A stretch of DNA of 60,000 bases from the NCBI RefSeq assembly GCF_932526225.1, contig NC_064037.1, forward strand, positions 14,647,703-14,707,702, read 5' to 3'. The notes under the pieces were generated by a model. That model was not told where the DNA came from and did not search any database. It saw only the letters and a program-made list of their open reading frames with translations. The DNA is from Nematostella vectensis. Taxonomy: Eukaryota > Cnidaria > Anthozoa > Actiniaria > Edwardsiidae. This document shows positions 47,736 through 57,900 of this stretch, piece after piece. Each line of letters starts with the position of its first letter. Positions within the stretch are counted from its first letter, which is position 1. The position numbers and the translations under genes were made by a program.

Positions 47736-47969
47736 TTGTTTTAATTTTTTTTTTTATAATGCTTCTACTTCTACTTCTACTTTATTAACTGATAAAACCA
47801 TGTCGGTATCACATCAGTATAAATAAATACAAGGTAAAAATATACAGATCTGGAATAATTTACATAACTTATACAATATATTCATAATTTGTAAAATAAA
47901 TTTATAAAATAATTTTCAATAAAGTAATTCAATTAAATAATTTAGCTTAATTAATTTATAACTTGAATA

Positions 47970-50900
47970 CTAGAACCACTGGCCATTATCAATTAAATGC
48001 TGCTGAAGCTTCTCTTTGAATTTGCCCTTTTCTTTTATGTTGGTAATTGAACCTGGTAAATTGTTCCAAAAATTTATAGACCACGGGAAAAAGCTATTTG
48101 CATGCTGGTTGCACTTGGAATGTGTTCTATGGAAGCGCTTGGAGTTGCCATTCCTTGAAGGCCGGTCCATCGGAACCAAGAAGGGTTCTCCCTCAATGTC
48201 CACAGTTCCATAAACAACCTGATGGAACATGGACATTCGAGAGAGAGTCCGTCTGCCCTCAAGGGATGGCCACTCCAGCTCTCTTAGCATGTTTGTTACG
48301 ACCCCTGGCTCCCTCAAATAATTATTATAGCAAACTCTGGCTGCAGTCCTCTGCACCATATCAAGGCGGTGTTTATCCTTTTGGAGATGCGGGTAGCAGA
48401 CAGAGTTTGCATATTCAAGCTTCGGTCTAACTAGACTGCAATAGAGTTTAGACTTGCAGTCTACCGAGGCTGTTCTAAAATTTCTTCTAATGACCCCAAG
48501 GGTCTGATTTGCACTAGATGTAATTTGTGCGATGTGTTTATCCCATTTTAAATCCCCTGAGAGTAGTACTCCTAGATAGGAGTGATGGTAAACCCTCTCT
48601 AGAATCCTGTTGTTAAGTATATAGGGATGGTCTGGAATTTTCGCTCTGCTTGTGGAGAAGCACATAGTGTGGCATTTCTCCACATTAAAGGCCATTTGCC
48701 AATCCCTCTCCCATCTATTTAGAGCATCAAGATCGTTTTGTAAAGCTAGGCTGTCATTTGAGCCATCAATAGTGCGATATAAAAGGCAGTCATCTGCAAA
48801 AAGCCTAATAGTTGACGAGATATTTAGAGGGAGATCATTTACAAAAAGCAGGAACAAAAGTGGTCCTAAAACTGTTCCTTGTGGTACACCAGAGGTAACA
48901 GAGCATTGACTGGATGTTGCACCCTCTAGTGTTACACACTGTGATCTCTGGGTGAGGAAATCTTCCATCCAGGTCAGCAAGCTACCCCTGATGCCATAAT
49001 AGCTTAATTTGTAAAGAAGTCGTCTATGCGGCATTCGGTCAAAGGCCTTTGAAAAATCTAAGATAAAAGCATCAACCCGTTTCCCTTGATTTATGGCGCT
49101 TACCAAGTCATGGCATGTTATAATTAATTGTGTTTCACAGTTCCTCCTTTTACGGAAACCATGTTGAAAATCGCTAAGTATGCCATGCTGCTCCAAATGT
49201 TGCCAAACATGGTGGCATATTACATGCTCCAAGATTTTGCAAGTAACAGATGTAAGGGAAACGGGTCGATAGTTATTTGATGATCTTTTACCTTTTTTAA
49301 AAATTGGCACTACATTGGCAATTTTCCAGTCCATGGGTAATTTTCCCTGATCTAAGGACTGTTGGAAAAGTTGTGTATATAGGGGTGCCAACTCTTGGGA
49401 TAATTCCTTTAAAATACGAGTTGGCAATTTATCAGGCCCCCCAGCCTTATTTGAATCAAGTGAATTCAAAAGCTTCTGAACACCATTTGAGGTGACTATG
49501 ATTTTACCCATTTCTTGGCTTGATGAATTTGGATTTAAGCTTGGTGCTGTACTGGATTCCTCTTTAGTAAAAATAGAGAAAAAATAACCATTGAGGACAT
49601 TTGCTTTGTCTAGGCTATTTGAAACAGCAATATTATGCTGGTTATGAAGTAGGTTAATACCCATGTTATCTTGCCTTTTTGATTTCACAAATCTCCAAAA
49701 TTTCTTAGGTTGTTCTCTTTGAGAGGACCCTAGCAAATTATTTATATAATCTCCATATGATTTATTTAGCTTATATCTATAGGCTTTCCGAGTTTGTCTA
49801 AATTTCCTTTTGTCACTTTCCAAACCTGTACGTTTCTGGGTGTTATACAATCTTTGGACTTTTCTTTTGAGTTTGTTTAGATTGTGAGTAAACCAAGGGA
49901 GATTGTACCTACTTGAGGACATTTTAGCAGGGATATATTCCTCCATAAGAGAAGAAAGTTTTCCTTTTAACATGTCCCAGTTTTCCTGCAATGATCGAAC
50001 AGTGAAGTTTGTGAAATAAACAGAGCTAAACTCTAGTAGGTCCCTTTTCATGTCAACAAAGTTCCCTTTTGAATACAGAAAGATCTTCCTCCTGATCGGG
50101 CGTGCCAGTTTTGGTGTAACTAAGGTTTGTATCTCCACACATCCATGGTCTCCCATTGCAGGTTTGACATGTACTGAGTCAACAAGGGTGCTATTTGTTG
50201 TAAAGAGCAGGTCAAGTATCTTATCACCACGGGTAGGCTTATCTACCACTTGCTCCAAACTATAAATGCTGCACATCTCCAGTAGCTTCTCGCAAGCTGT
50301 GACGTGACGGCTTCCTCTTGCAATGGTGTTTGTTTCCCAGCATATGTCTCCTCCAAGGTTGAAATCACCTCCGAGATATATAACTGAATTTCCAGACTTC
50401 CTCTGTAGTTTTGAAAGGGAGCGGTCTAACTCATCAAGTGCCTCGCAAGAACTGTCAGGGTTGTAAAAAGCTCCAATATATACATGTTTCCTTCTGTTAA
50501 TAGAGACTTTAATCCAAACTGTTTCGCAGTCTGAGTTAAGTTCGTAAAGCTCATGACAGCTGAGATCCTTGACTGCTAATAGAACTCCCCCATATCCATC
50601 CGGTCTATCCTTCCGAAATACTGAGTAATTAGAAGGGAAGAATTCACAGGTTTTAACACTGGGATTCAACCAGGTCTCAGTTCCAATTACTATATCTGGA
50701 CTCTCAGTTGCTAGGAAAGCTTGAAATTCACAGTTCTTATTCTTTAGGCTCTGGAAGTTGATGTTAAATACCTTCAGGCCTTGTTTATGGCGTGGTCGTG
50801 AGCTCTTGCGAGCATGTTCCAACACAGAACTCGTAGAGGAATTTCTTGGTTGAGTTTTAGCAACTGGGGACGAAGTTTGACTTGGAAGAAAATTGAAGGA

Positions 50901-51071
50901 GTTTGAGAGCTCCAATGTTGAAGCCGAACAGAGTCTCAGAGAAATTGGAAGCGTCACACTTGGGGCAAAGCCATAGGCAGGACGAATTTGCCAAGGACTC
51001 GTACGATGGTATGCTAATGTCCATACATTTCGCATGGTTCCAAATGTTACACGAGTCACATTGAAGACCAC
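47970..51071 (-). CDS. retrotransposon endonuclease and reverse transcriptase, 1033-residue open frame
   Basis: Apurinic-type endonuclease motifs: FNINFQSLKNK, GTETWL, YLGGDFN and MGDHG. Reverse transcriptase motifs: NYRPVSLTS, FILDFSKAFD, SGVPQGTVLGPLLFLLFVND and the catalytic FADD at about 48785-48800 in place of the usual YADD. It ends with a conserved-looking LIDNGQWF. No internal stop, so enzymatic parts look intact. The first 90 or so residues before SNSFNFLP are probably out of the natural frame, since the PHD domain lies in another frame upstream. Confidence 0.93.
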   Translation of the reverse strand: MVFNVTRVTFGTMRNVWTLAYHRTSPWQIRPAYGFAPSVTLPISLRLCSASTLELSNSFNFLPSQTSSPVAKTQPRNSSTSSVLEHARKSSRPRHKQGLKVFNINFQSLKNKNCEFQAFLATESPDIVIGTETWLNPSVKTCEFFPSNYSVFRKDRPDGYGGVLLAVKDLSCHELYELNSDCETVWIKVSINRRKHVYIGAFYNPDSSCEALDELDRSLSKLQRKSGNSVIYLGGDFNLGGDICWETNTIARGSRHVTACEKLLEMCSIYSLEQVVDKPTRGDKILDLLFTTNSTLVDSVHVKPAMGDHGCVEIQTLVTPKLARPIRRKIFLYSKGNFVDMKRDLLEFSSVYFTNFTVRSLQENWDMLKGKLSSLMEEYIPAKMSSSRYNLPWFTHNLNKLKRKVQRLYNTQKRTGLESDKRKFRQTRKAYRYKLNKSYGDYINNLLGSSQREQPKKFWRFVKSKRQDNMGINLLHNQHNIAVSNSLDKANVLNGYFFSIFTKEESSTAPSLNPNSSSQEMGKIIVTSNGVQKLLNSLDSNKAGGPDKLPTRILKELSQELAPLYTQLFQQSLDQGKLPMDWKIANVVPIFKKGKRSSNNYRPVSLTSVTCKILEHVICHHVWQHLEQHGILSDFQHGFRKRRNCETQLIITCHDLVSAINQGKRVDAFILDFSKAFDRMPHRRLLYKLSYYGIRGSLLTWMEDFLTQRSQCVTLEGATSSQCSVTSGVPQGTVLGPLLFLLFVNDLPLNISSTIRLFADDCLLYRTIDGSNDSLALQNDLDALNRWERDWQMAFNVEKCHTMCFSTSRAKIPDHPYILNNRILERVYHHSYLGVLLSGDLKWDKHIAQITSSANQTLGVIRRNFRTASVDCKSKLYCSLVRPKLEYANSVCYPHLQKDKHRLDMVQRTAARVCYNNYLREPGVVTNMLRELEWPSLEGRRTLSRMSMFHQVVYGTVDIEGEPFLVPMDRPSRNGNSKRFHRTHSKCNQHANSFFPWSINFWNNLPGSITNIKEKGKFKEKLQQHLIDNGQWF

Positions 51072-51399
51072 GTTGGTTTGACTTCACAGGCTTCTTGCAT
51101 AGGCCACATGGATATTTCCAAGCTGGTCCTGGATTAAGGCTAATGTCTCCACAGAGGAGAAGGAGACCACATAGTAGTCTTGCACGTGTTGGAGGAGAAT
51201 CCAAGATGGCGGAACCAGGCCGACCATTTACTCTTATTCTTCCAGAAAACGAGGTTAAAAATGCTTCTTGGCCTACATATTGTTGATAAATCAGTCCTGG
51301 GTGTATTAAAAAGTTTTCGGGACTGTCAAAGTCCAATTTAGAACTTAAAAGAAGGGCTAAAAACAAAATTTCAAGCGGAGCTTCGAATGGACCAGCCAT
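50857..51399 (-). CDS. retrotransposon N-terminal region with 2A-like motif and PHD finger
   Basis: 180-residue open frame. LLCGDISLNPGP at residues 81-92 is a 2A-like motif, known from several CR1/L2-like elements, where ribosomes can skip a peptide bond before the final Pro; here Ser replaces the usual Glu. It is followed by a C4HC3 PHD finger (Cys98, 101, 114, 117, His122, Cys125, 145, 148). After NFSETLF the natural reading appears to move into the frame of the endonuclease. Confidence 0.85.
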   Translation of the reverse strand: MAGPFEAPLEILFLALLLSSKLDFDSPENFLIHPGLIYQQYVGQEAFLTSFSGRIRVNGRPGSAILDSPPTRARLLCGLLLLCGDISLNPGPAWKYPCGLCKKPVKSNQRGLQCDSCNIWNHAKCMDISIPSYESLANSSCLWLCPKCDASNFSETLFGFNIGALKLLQFSSKSNFVPSC

Positions 51400-51589
51400 C
51401 CCGCTGGTAGGTCTACAAGTCTACCAAAAGTCTATCGGTCTATTCTAAAAATTCACCATGTACTGTAACAAATTCGTATAAAACGACTCTAGAAATTTGA
51501 GCTGGGAAACCAAAGCGATGAAAAGTTCGACCATTTGATTCAAAGTTTGGGTGATTCCTGGAAACCGTTCGGGTTTTTCAAAAAGTATT

Positions 51590-51731
51590 TCCTTCCATTT
51601 TCCCTTTGTCCATTCTGGCAATTCCACGGGGTTCATTTCGGGGACTCCTTGGGATCGTTTCGGGGCCCGGGATCATTTGGAGGACTTTTGGGGATCTTTT
51701 CGGGTCCTGGGACCATTTCGGGTCCTGTACA
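51590..51731 (+). mobile_element. solitary end of the CTGTACAGGACCC element family
   Basis: Same phrases as the right end at 47033-47169: TTTGTCCATT, AATTCC, TCATTTCGGGGACTC, GGGTCCTG and TGTACA. It lies upstream of the LINE, in the same orientation as the 47033-47169 copy. Probably what remains of a second element. Confidence 0.65.
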
Positions 51732-51934
51732 TGTTAAAAGAGCAGTTATACAGTAATAAACACAAATGTTGACGTAGTCATGGTGTTTTCGAACCTGCCT
51801 GCAAGCAGGCTGCAGTAAAAAAAAACTAAAAAAGCTAAATACTTGATTTCTGATGTTTTGCTGCCTGTGCCTGTGGAGCGTTCCAAAAAGCCTAGGGGCT
51901 ATTAGTCCCAGTCCTTGTCCGCGCAGCTCTAGAA

Positions 51935-51945
51935 GCCGCCATTTT
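51935..51945 (+). promoter_or_regulatory. YY1-like site upstream of SUPT6H
   Basis: GCCGCCATTTT about 55 bp upstream of the SUPT6H start codon matches the known YY1 core CCGCCAT followed by a T-rich end. In animal promoters such sites often lie close downstream of the transcription start. Confidence 0.4.
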
Positions 51946-51997
51946 CTCTAACCTGATTTTTTCGTCCATCCTCGCTCGCTTTTTCGAATCCTATAAC

Positions 51998-54900
51998 ATG
52001 TCAGACCTTGTAGAAAGCGAAGCAGAGGAGTCCCTCGACGAAGCCCTAAGTAGCGAGGAAGAGGATGACGATGAAGAGGGGGAAAATGAGGAAGGGGAAG
52101 ATGGAAATTTAGCGGACCTAATTAACGACGACATCGAAGAAGAGCAAGGCGAAGGAAGCGTTGAAGAGAAAAGTGACACTGAAAAGAGCGGTCTTGACGA
52201 AGACGACGAGGAAGAGAGGCTTAAACGAAAACGAAGACAAGGTTCTCTTCTTGTCTATATACTGAGCTCATCAATAAAAAAATCTTAATTTGAGTGAGAG
52301 GGTGAAATAGAGAGTGGATGTGATAAGCTTAAGTTAAAAAAGTTGTTACGGACATACATGTGACAATTTCACGTGTGGCTTTTTTCAGAGGAGCTAGATG
52401 ACGAGGATTTGGACTTGATTCAAGAAAACTTAGGAATCCGATTACCAAAGGTGAGAGCGATCACAGAGGAGTTACAAGGCAGGAAAACAGCTGATGAATT
52501 AGTACAAGAGACGGAGACTACCTAAAACAACGCATACCGGTTTTAAGTTCATTGCTTCGTATAAGTAAATAATCTGTTGAGTCAACGTAACAGACAAAAC
52601 ATTGGTTAAGTGTCTGCCTTACTAGTTTATAGCAAGATTTATGCTTTTTCAATTGATTTGGATTTATATAATTGCATCTATTTATCTTTTTAAACCTTAA
52701 GAATATCCTGCCCATATTATCATATTGGTTTCTAAGATTGAAGGGAAATGTATGTTAGAAATATCTGATTGCTCATTTGAGGTGTTAACTTTTAAACTTC
52801 CATTGAACTTCAGGAATCAAGTTTGATATTACTTGAAAAACAGGGCTTTCAAAATGTACTGAAGTAGGTGGTTGCTTTAAAAAGTTGCTGGTTGTGAGAG
52901 GATTGACCCAAAATTAGCTCTAATATTTCTTTTCAACATCAGACAAAAAGTAGCCTGTGATAAAACATGAAGTAGCCAGCCAAGCTCCAGTGTTTGTCAG
53001 CTTGTTTTGACAGCCACAAATAGCCACTTTTTATAATAAAATTCTTGTCCTTGATTTCATTGCACAGAAAAAGTTTCACCGTCTAAAAAAGGTCAAGCCG
53101 CTAGATTCAGATGAAGAAGAAGAGGATGAAGTCGAACCGGCAGTGAGGGAGAGAGAAGACATTGCTAACCAGTTGTTTGAGGATGATGATGATGAGGAGA
53201 TGCCAGCGAGGGTGAGAATATCTGCATTCCGAGTGATTACAATCAACAGCATGTACATAGAGTTGGGTTGGGGGGAGTTCACACTCCTCCCTCACAACCA
53301 ACAAGAAGTGGTCTCTTCTATTAAAAAGTAGCCAAGTCTACAGTACAGACTGAATGTTTTTTAACATTCCGCTCGTGGATTCTGCATGAATTTCGCGTGG
53401 ATTCTGAGCCCAATCAGTTTGTCCACTCACCTCTGCGGGATCCACCCACCAAAATACATGCAATATTTTGGTCATTTAAAGATCTACAGTACAGGTCTAG
53501 AGTAACATAACCTCCACTCGAGAGTGTCGAGTCCTCATTAGCACTCGCACCACAAATTCCAGTAGTGTTCGTTTATAAATTTAAATCATTTTGTTAAAGT
53601 CAGCAAGATAGCGCAAAAATCTTGTTCGATGTTTCTGAGTTTACTTTACTAACCATGCAGGCAATCCTAATCATTCTATTCTTTATAATGGGCTAAGTCA
53701 CGGATTAGAAAACACGGAAATCAATCACTCGCAAAGACGCTCAAGCTTATGAATATTCGGCAAGTTGATACTCTTGAGCGACTCGAGAGGAATATGCATG
53801 AGTCTCGAGTACCCGTGAGTGGAGGTTATGTTACTCTAGACCTGTACTGTAGTGTACTTTTTATCGGAGTGATTTTACAATCTATAAAGACAAGACAAGT
53901 GTATGTGCTACGAAACAAAGTTTTATCAAGCAAATCCTTGCTATATGACTGTTCAATGTGTTTCCACACATCAAGTCTACAATGATAGTATGACATTGTG
54001 TGTGCTCTGCCACATAATTACTAGCTTGCCAAGAGCTTTGTTGATCAGCCATTTGGCAGGATGAATATTATTGATTTATTTGTTACAAACCCCTTAACCA
54101 ATTTCTTAGCTAGTTAACACTTTTGCTATTATTTATAGCAAACTCCAGAACCTGTTTCTCAGCCAGTCAACACTTTTACAATTTTTTATTTATTTTTTAT
54201 ATATAGCAAACACCAGAACCAGTTGCTCAGCCAGTCGATAGTACTTATGCTGATATTATTGATTCAGAAGAAGAAGATGAAGGTAGATTTAAGCTTTTGT
54301 CCATGGTTTACCATCTTATAAGTATCTCTTCTTTGTCACATAAATGTTTGTGTCACTTTCATTTCACACAATTAAATTTCCATGAAAAAAAGTAAGTTAG
54401 GCAAAGCAAAAAGCAACATGGTCTACATCTTTAAAGAGTGGGAGCAGGGCAGCATCAGTGATTGAAAAGAATGTGTTATCTCCTAGAAGACTTCATGACA
54501 TACTATTAGCATCAAATTCTTGTTTCTTGTCTTGATCCTTTCAGCTAGAAAACTTGTGAAATACAAAAATACCCAAATGCTTGTTTTAGCTCCCAGATTC
54601 CAATAAACACTTGCTCTGAATTAGCCATCCTCCCCCCAAAAGCATAGAATATGTAAGCTCCCTGCTTCTAATTAATGCCATCTTCAATATTAACAATGAG
54701 TAAGTAAGCACCCATAAAATGGTTAATTACAACGCAAATGAGCACACAAATTATGAGTGCAAAATTTACCTTTTTTTGCAGATGACTTTGATAACTTTAT
54801 TGTTGATGACGAGGGTAAACCCATCAAGCAGGCGAGAAGAAAAAGAGTGGTCATAGAGGGGCAGCATGACTCAGCTCTTCAGGAAGCCCAGGATATTTTT

Positions 54901-57900
54901 GGCTTGGAATTTGACTTTGACGAGTTTGACAAATTTGGCCAAGATGATTATGATGAGGAAGAGGATTACGAGGATGAAGATGATGATGATGATGAGCAGG
55001 CTGTGATGAGAAGAAAAAGCAGAAAAAAGGCAACCAAGAAAAGTATATATGAGGTTGGTCAAACTGATACTTTTGTACAAACCATTGTAATGTTTACATT
55101 AGTGTCTTTGTCGAGTGTCTATGCTTTGTTGATATATTTTGAGAGAATAGCAATTATAAGACAGTATTAACAATAAAATAGATAGATATATTTTATATAC
55201 ATTTTCAATGGGGAGAGTTAACTCGGAAATGTTGTATCTTTTGTCACTGTACATACAGTATAGTATACACAAGTTTGCACTTGTAATCGTTAATGCATAT
55301 TTTGTATAGCACTTACTGTAAAGTATCACGTCTTGAAAGTTGATCACACACCATTATAAGTGATGTGTAATCACATCTACTGTGAATGCTTCTATCTATA
55401 TATTTTCGTGGTTCATGGGTAACACACAGTAAATGGCTGAATCCTGATATCTGAACCCATGTGAATGTTAACAGGCACATAGCCAAGAATGTTGCAGCTC
55501 TTTTTACCTGTATACTGTATGTTTTATTAACATTTGTTTGTTTATTTGCACTCTTATTCAAAACATGTGTATAAGCTCCGTCTCTCACGGCTCTGTTAAC
55601 TTAATCGATCAGGGCTTCCTAAAATTATATGTCCTCAGCTGGAAAAAACAATTGCTGTTATCTTCTCCCTGTGTGTAGATATTTTCTTTTCTTTGTGATT
55701 GTTGTGTTGGGTTTATTTTGAATTAATTACATCTCCCTGAGAGCTAGGGAGCTTACATTTTAATACTGGTGACATTTCGTTGTGTTTAGTGGGGTTCCAG
55801 ACTAATCATTATTTCCCTAGGTATTTGAGCCAAGTGAATTGGAGAAGGGCATGTTGACCGACAAGGACACACTTATCAAAAACACAGATATTCCAGAGAG
55901 ATTCCAGGTAAAGCGATATGCTCAAGTTTTGCCGTTTAGGATACCATTGTCTCTTAAGACTTGATCAAACAAAGATGAGAGTAGATAACAGTTGCACACT
56001 TTCTAGCTCTCACAAGGTCGCAATCTAATGTTGTTTGAGAGTTGATAAAGAATCAGCGTGTTACTCTTGTTTACTCAAAAAGATGAACATAAGATTGCGT
56101 TTTGGAATTTGAAAAAATTATTTGACTTCAGGATTCATCATTGAATCAGGAATTACATGTTTAATTCCTCTTTCTGTGAAAACTACTGACCTAAACACTC
56201 AATAATATTCACACGATCAAACCTTCTGGTCCCCTGGCTAGGGGCTTGTAGAGTTTTGAAGATGCAAAGAGTTCCTGATACCTCAAGTTTCCTCACGATC
56301 ATCCACTGTTTCTTACCATCACTTCTCTATTAAATCACCAGGAATGATATTATACAAGCTTTCTAACATTCACCCACAATTCTGTTTGCCACTAACATTT
56401 AATTAAAAAAATGTTTGCATACAATCTTGGCTTCACTCACCTGCAGTACTTTTATTTCTGCTTTTGTTCTCCCTTATTTTTCTTTAAAACTAACAAAAGA
56501 AAAAAAAACAAAAAACAAAAGCAATTGTAGTTCTCAGACACATTTTTTTCAACAAAGTTTTCTACATATAGACTTTCACATTAATCTTATTATCCTTGTA
56601 CTAATAAATTTGATTTCTTGTAGTTGCGTGGGGTACCAGTAAAGGAAACAGATGAGGGAGAGCTGGAAGATGAGGCTGAATGGATCTACAAACATGCCTT
56701 CTTGTATCTACCCATCTCACAACAGGATGTCACAGAGCAAGGGATTCACGGAAATCCCCCTGCTCTCAAACCCCATACTGCTGTTGGCAAGATACGAGAG
56801 GCACTTAACCTCATGAGAAACCAGTTTTTTGAGGTACAGTGACCTCTAAATGATTTCATTGCAAACCAGCAACCAAGAAAATTATGGTTTTTGCTTGTGG
56901 AATTATTATTGAAAAGATATGTTTCGTGTTTGCTGATCATATCATCATATAGGCAATGCATATTCTTCTTTGGAACTTACATTTTATTGCTTTGACTCAA
57001 GAAGGTCAAATCTTGGTCAGCACTTAAAGTAAACATTAAACAACTTTTTGTAATCACTGCCGTCCAAACTTTAAAAAAACGTCCCTTCTCCTCTTTTTTC
57101 TATTTATGTTTCTCCTCCTTGTGATTCTCTGTACTTTTGTAGGTGCCATTCATTGCCAACTACAGGAAAGAGTATGTGGAGCCAGAGCTCAATATTGATG
57201 ACCTTTGGAAAGTTTTTGAGTGGGATGAAAAGGTTTGTGCCCCACCCATTATGTTGCTTATATTTACTTTTTGTACCAGCTTCCCCTCTTTCAAAAAGGA
57301 AAATCAGATACATATATATGGCAGGGAATATTCATGCATTCATTTTTAAAAAGATGTAAAACTAACCTGAGACAAGAATAAGATTACATAGTCAAACACG
57401 CAAAGTAAAGTTAGTGCAGCTTGAACCTGTAATACCTGATTCTGAGATGTAACTATTTCTCCAAAATGTGTTGAAATGTTGTTAAGACTTAAATGAGGTG
57501 CATTTTGTATTAACAAAAACATATCAAACCATGTGTATCATTTTGTAGTGGACACAGCTACGGACGAGAAAACAAAATCTCCACAGACTGTTTGAACAAA
57601 TGCAGGATTATCAGTTTAACAAAGCTCGGGATGATAGTGAGACTCCATTGGCTGATGATGTCAGAATATTACAACCAGAAGATATTGACAGGTTGGTCAA
57701 ATTAAAACATTGCAGAAGATTCCATATGTGTATTTGTTCAATTAGTGTGAGCATTGTTACCAACATGGTTGATTTGTTTGCACTGCATGTTGCATGGTAC
57801 TTTTTGGTGTTGGTTGATGTTTGCACATGGACTATACTAACACTAATATTGGAGAGAAAGTGTGCAAAACTAATTTCTTGTATGACTGGACACTGTACTG

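Larger units (their letters stand above)
47740..51430 (-). mobile_element. nearly complete non-LTR retrotransposon (jockey superfamily, CR1/L2-like)
   Basis: Minus-strand element with an N-terminal PHD-finger region, an endonuclease-reverse transcriptase frame and a 3' UTR. The 3' end, on the minus strand, is AGTAGAAGTAGAAGTAGAAG followed by an A-rich tail. The 5' limit is estimated from the first Met at 51399. It inserted into the fifth unit of the 129-bp repeat. A one-base frame change separates the two reading frames near 50900-50960. Confidence 0.85.
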
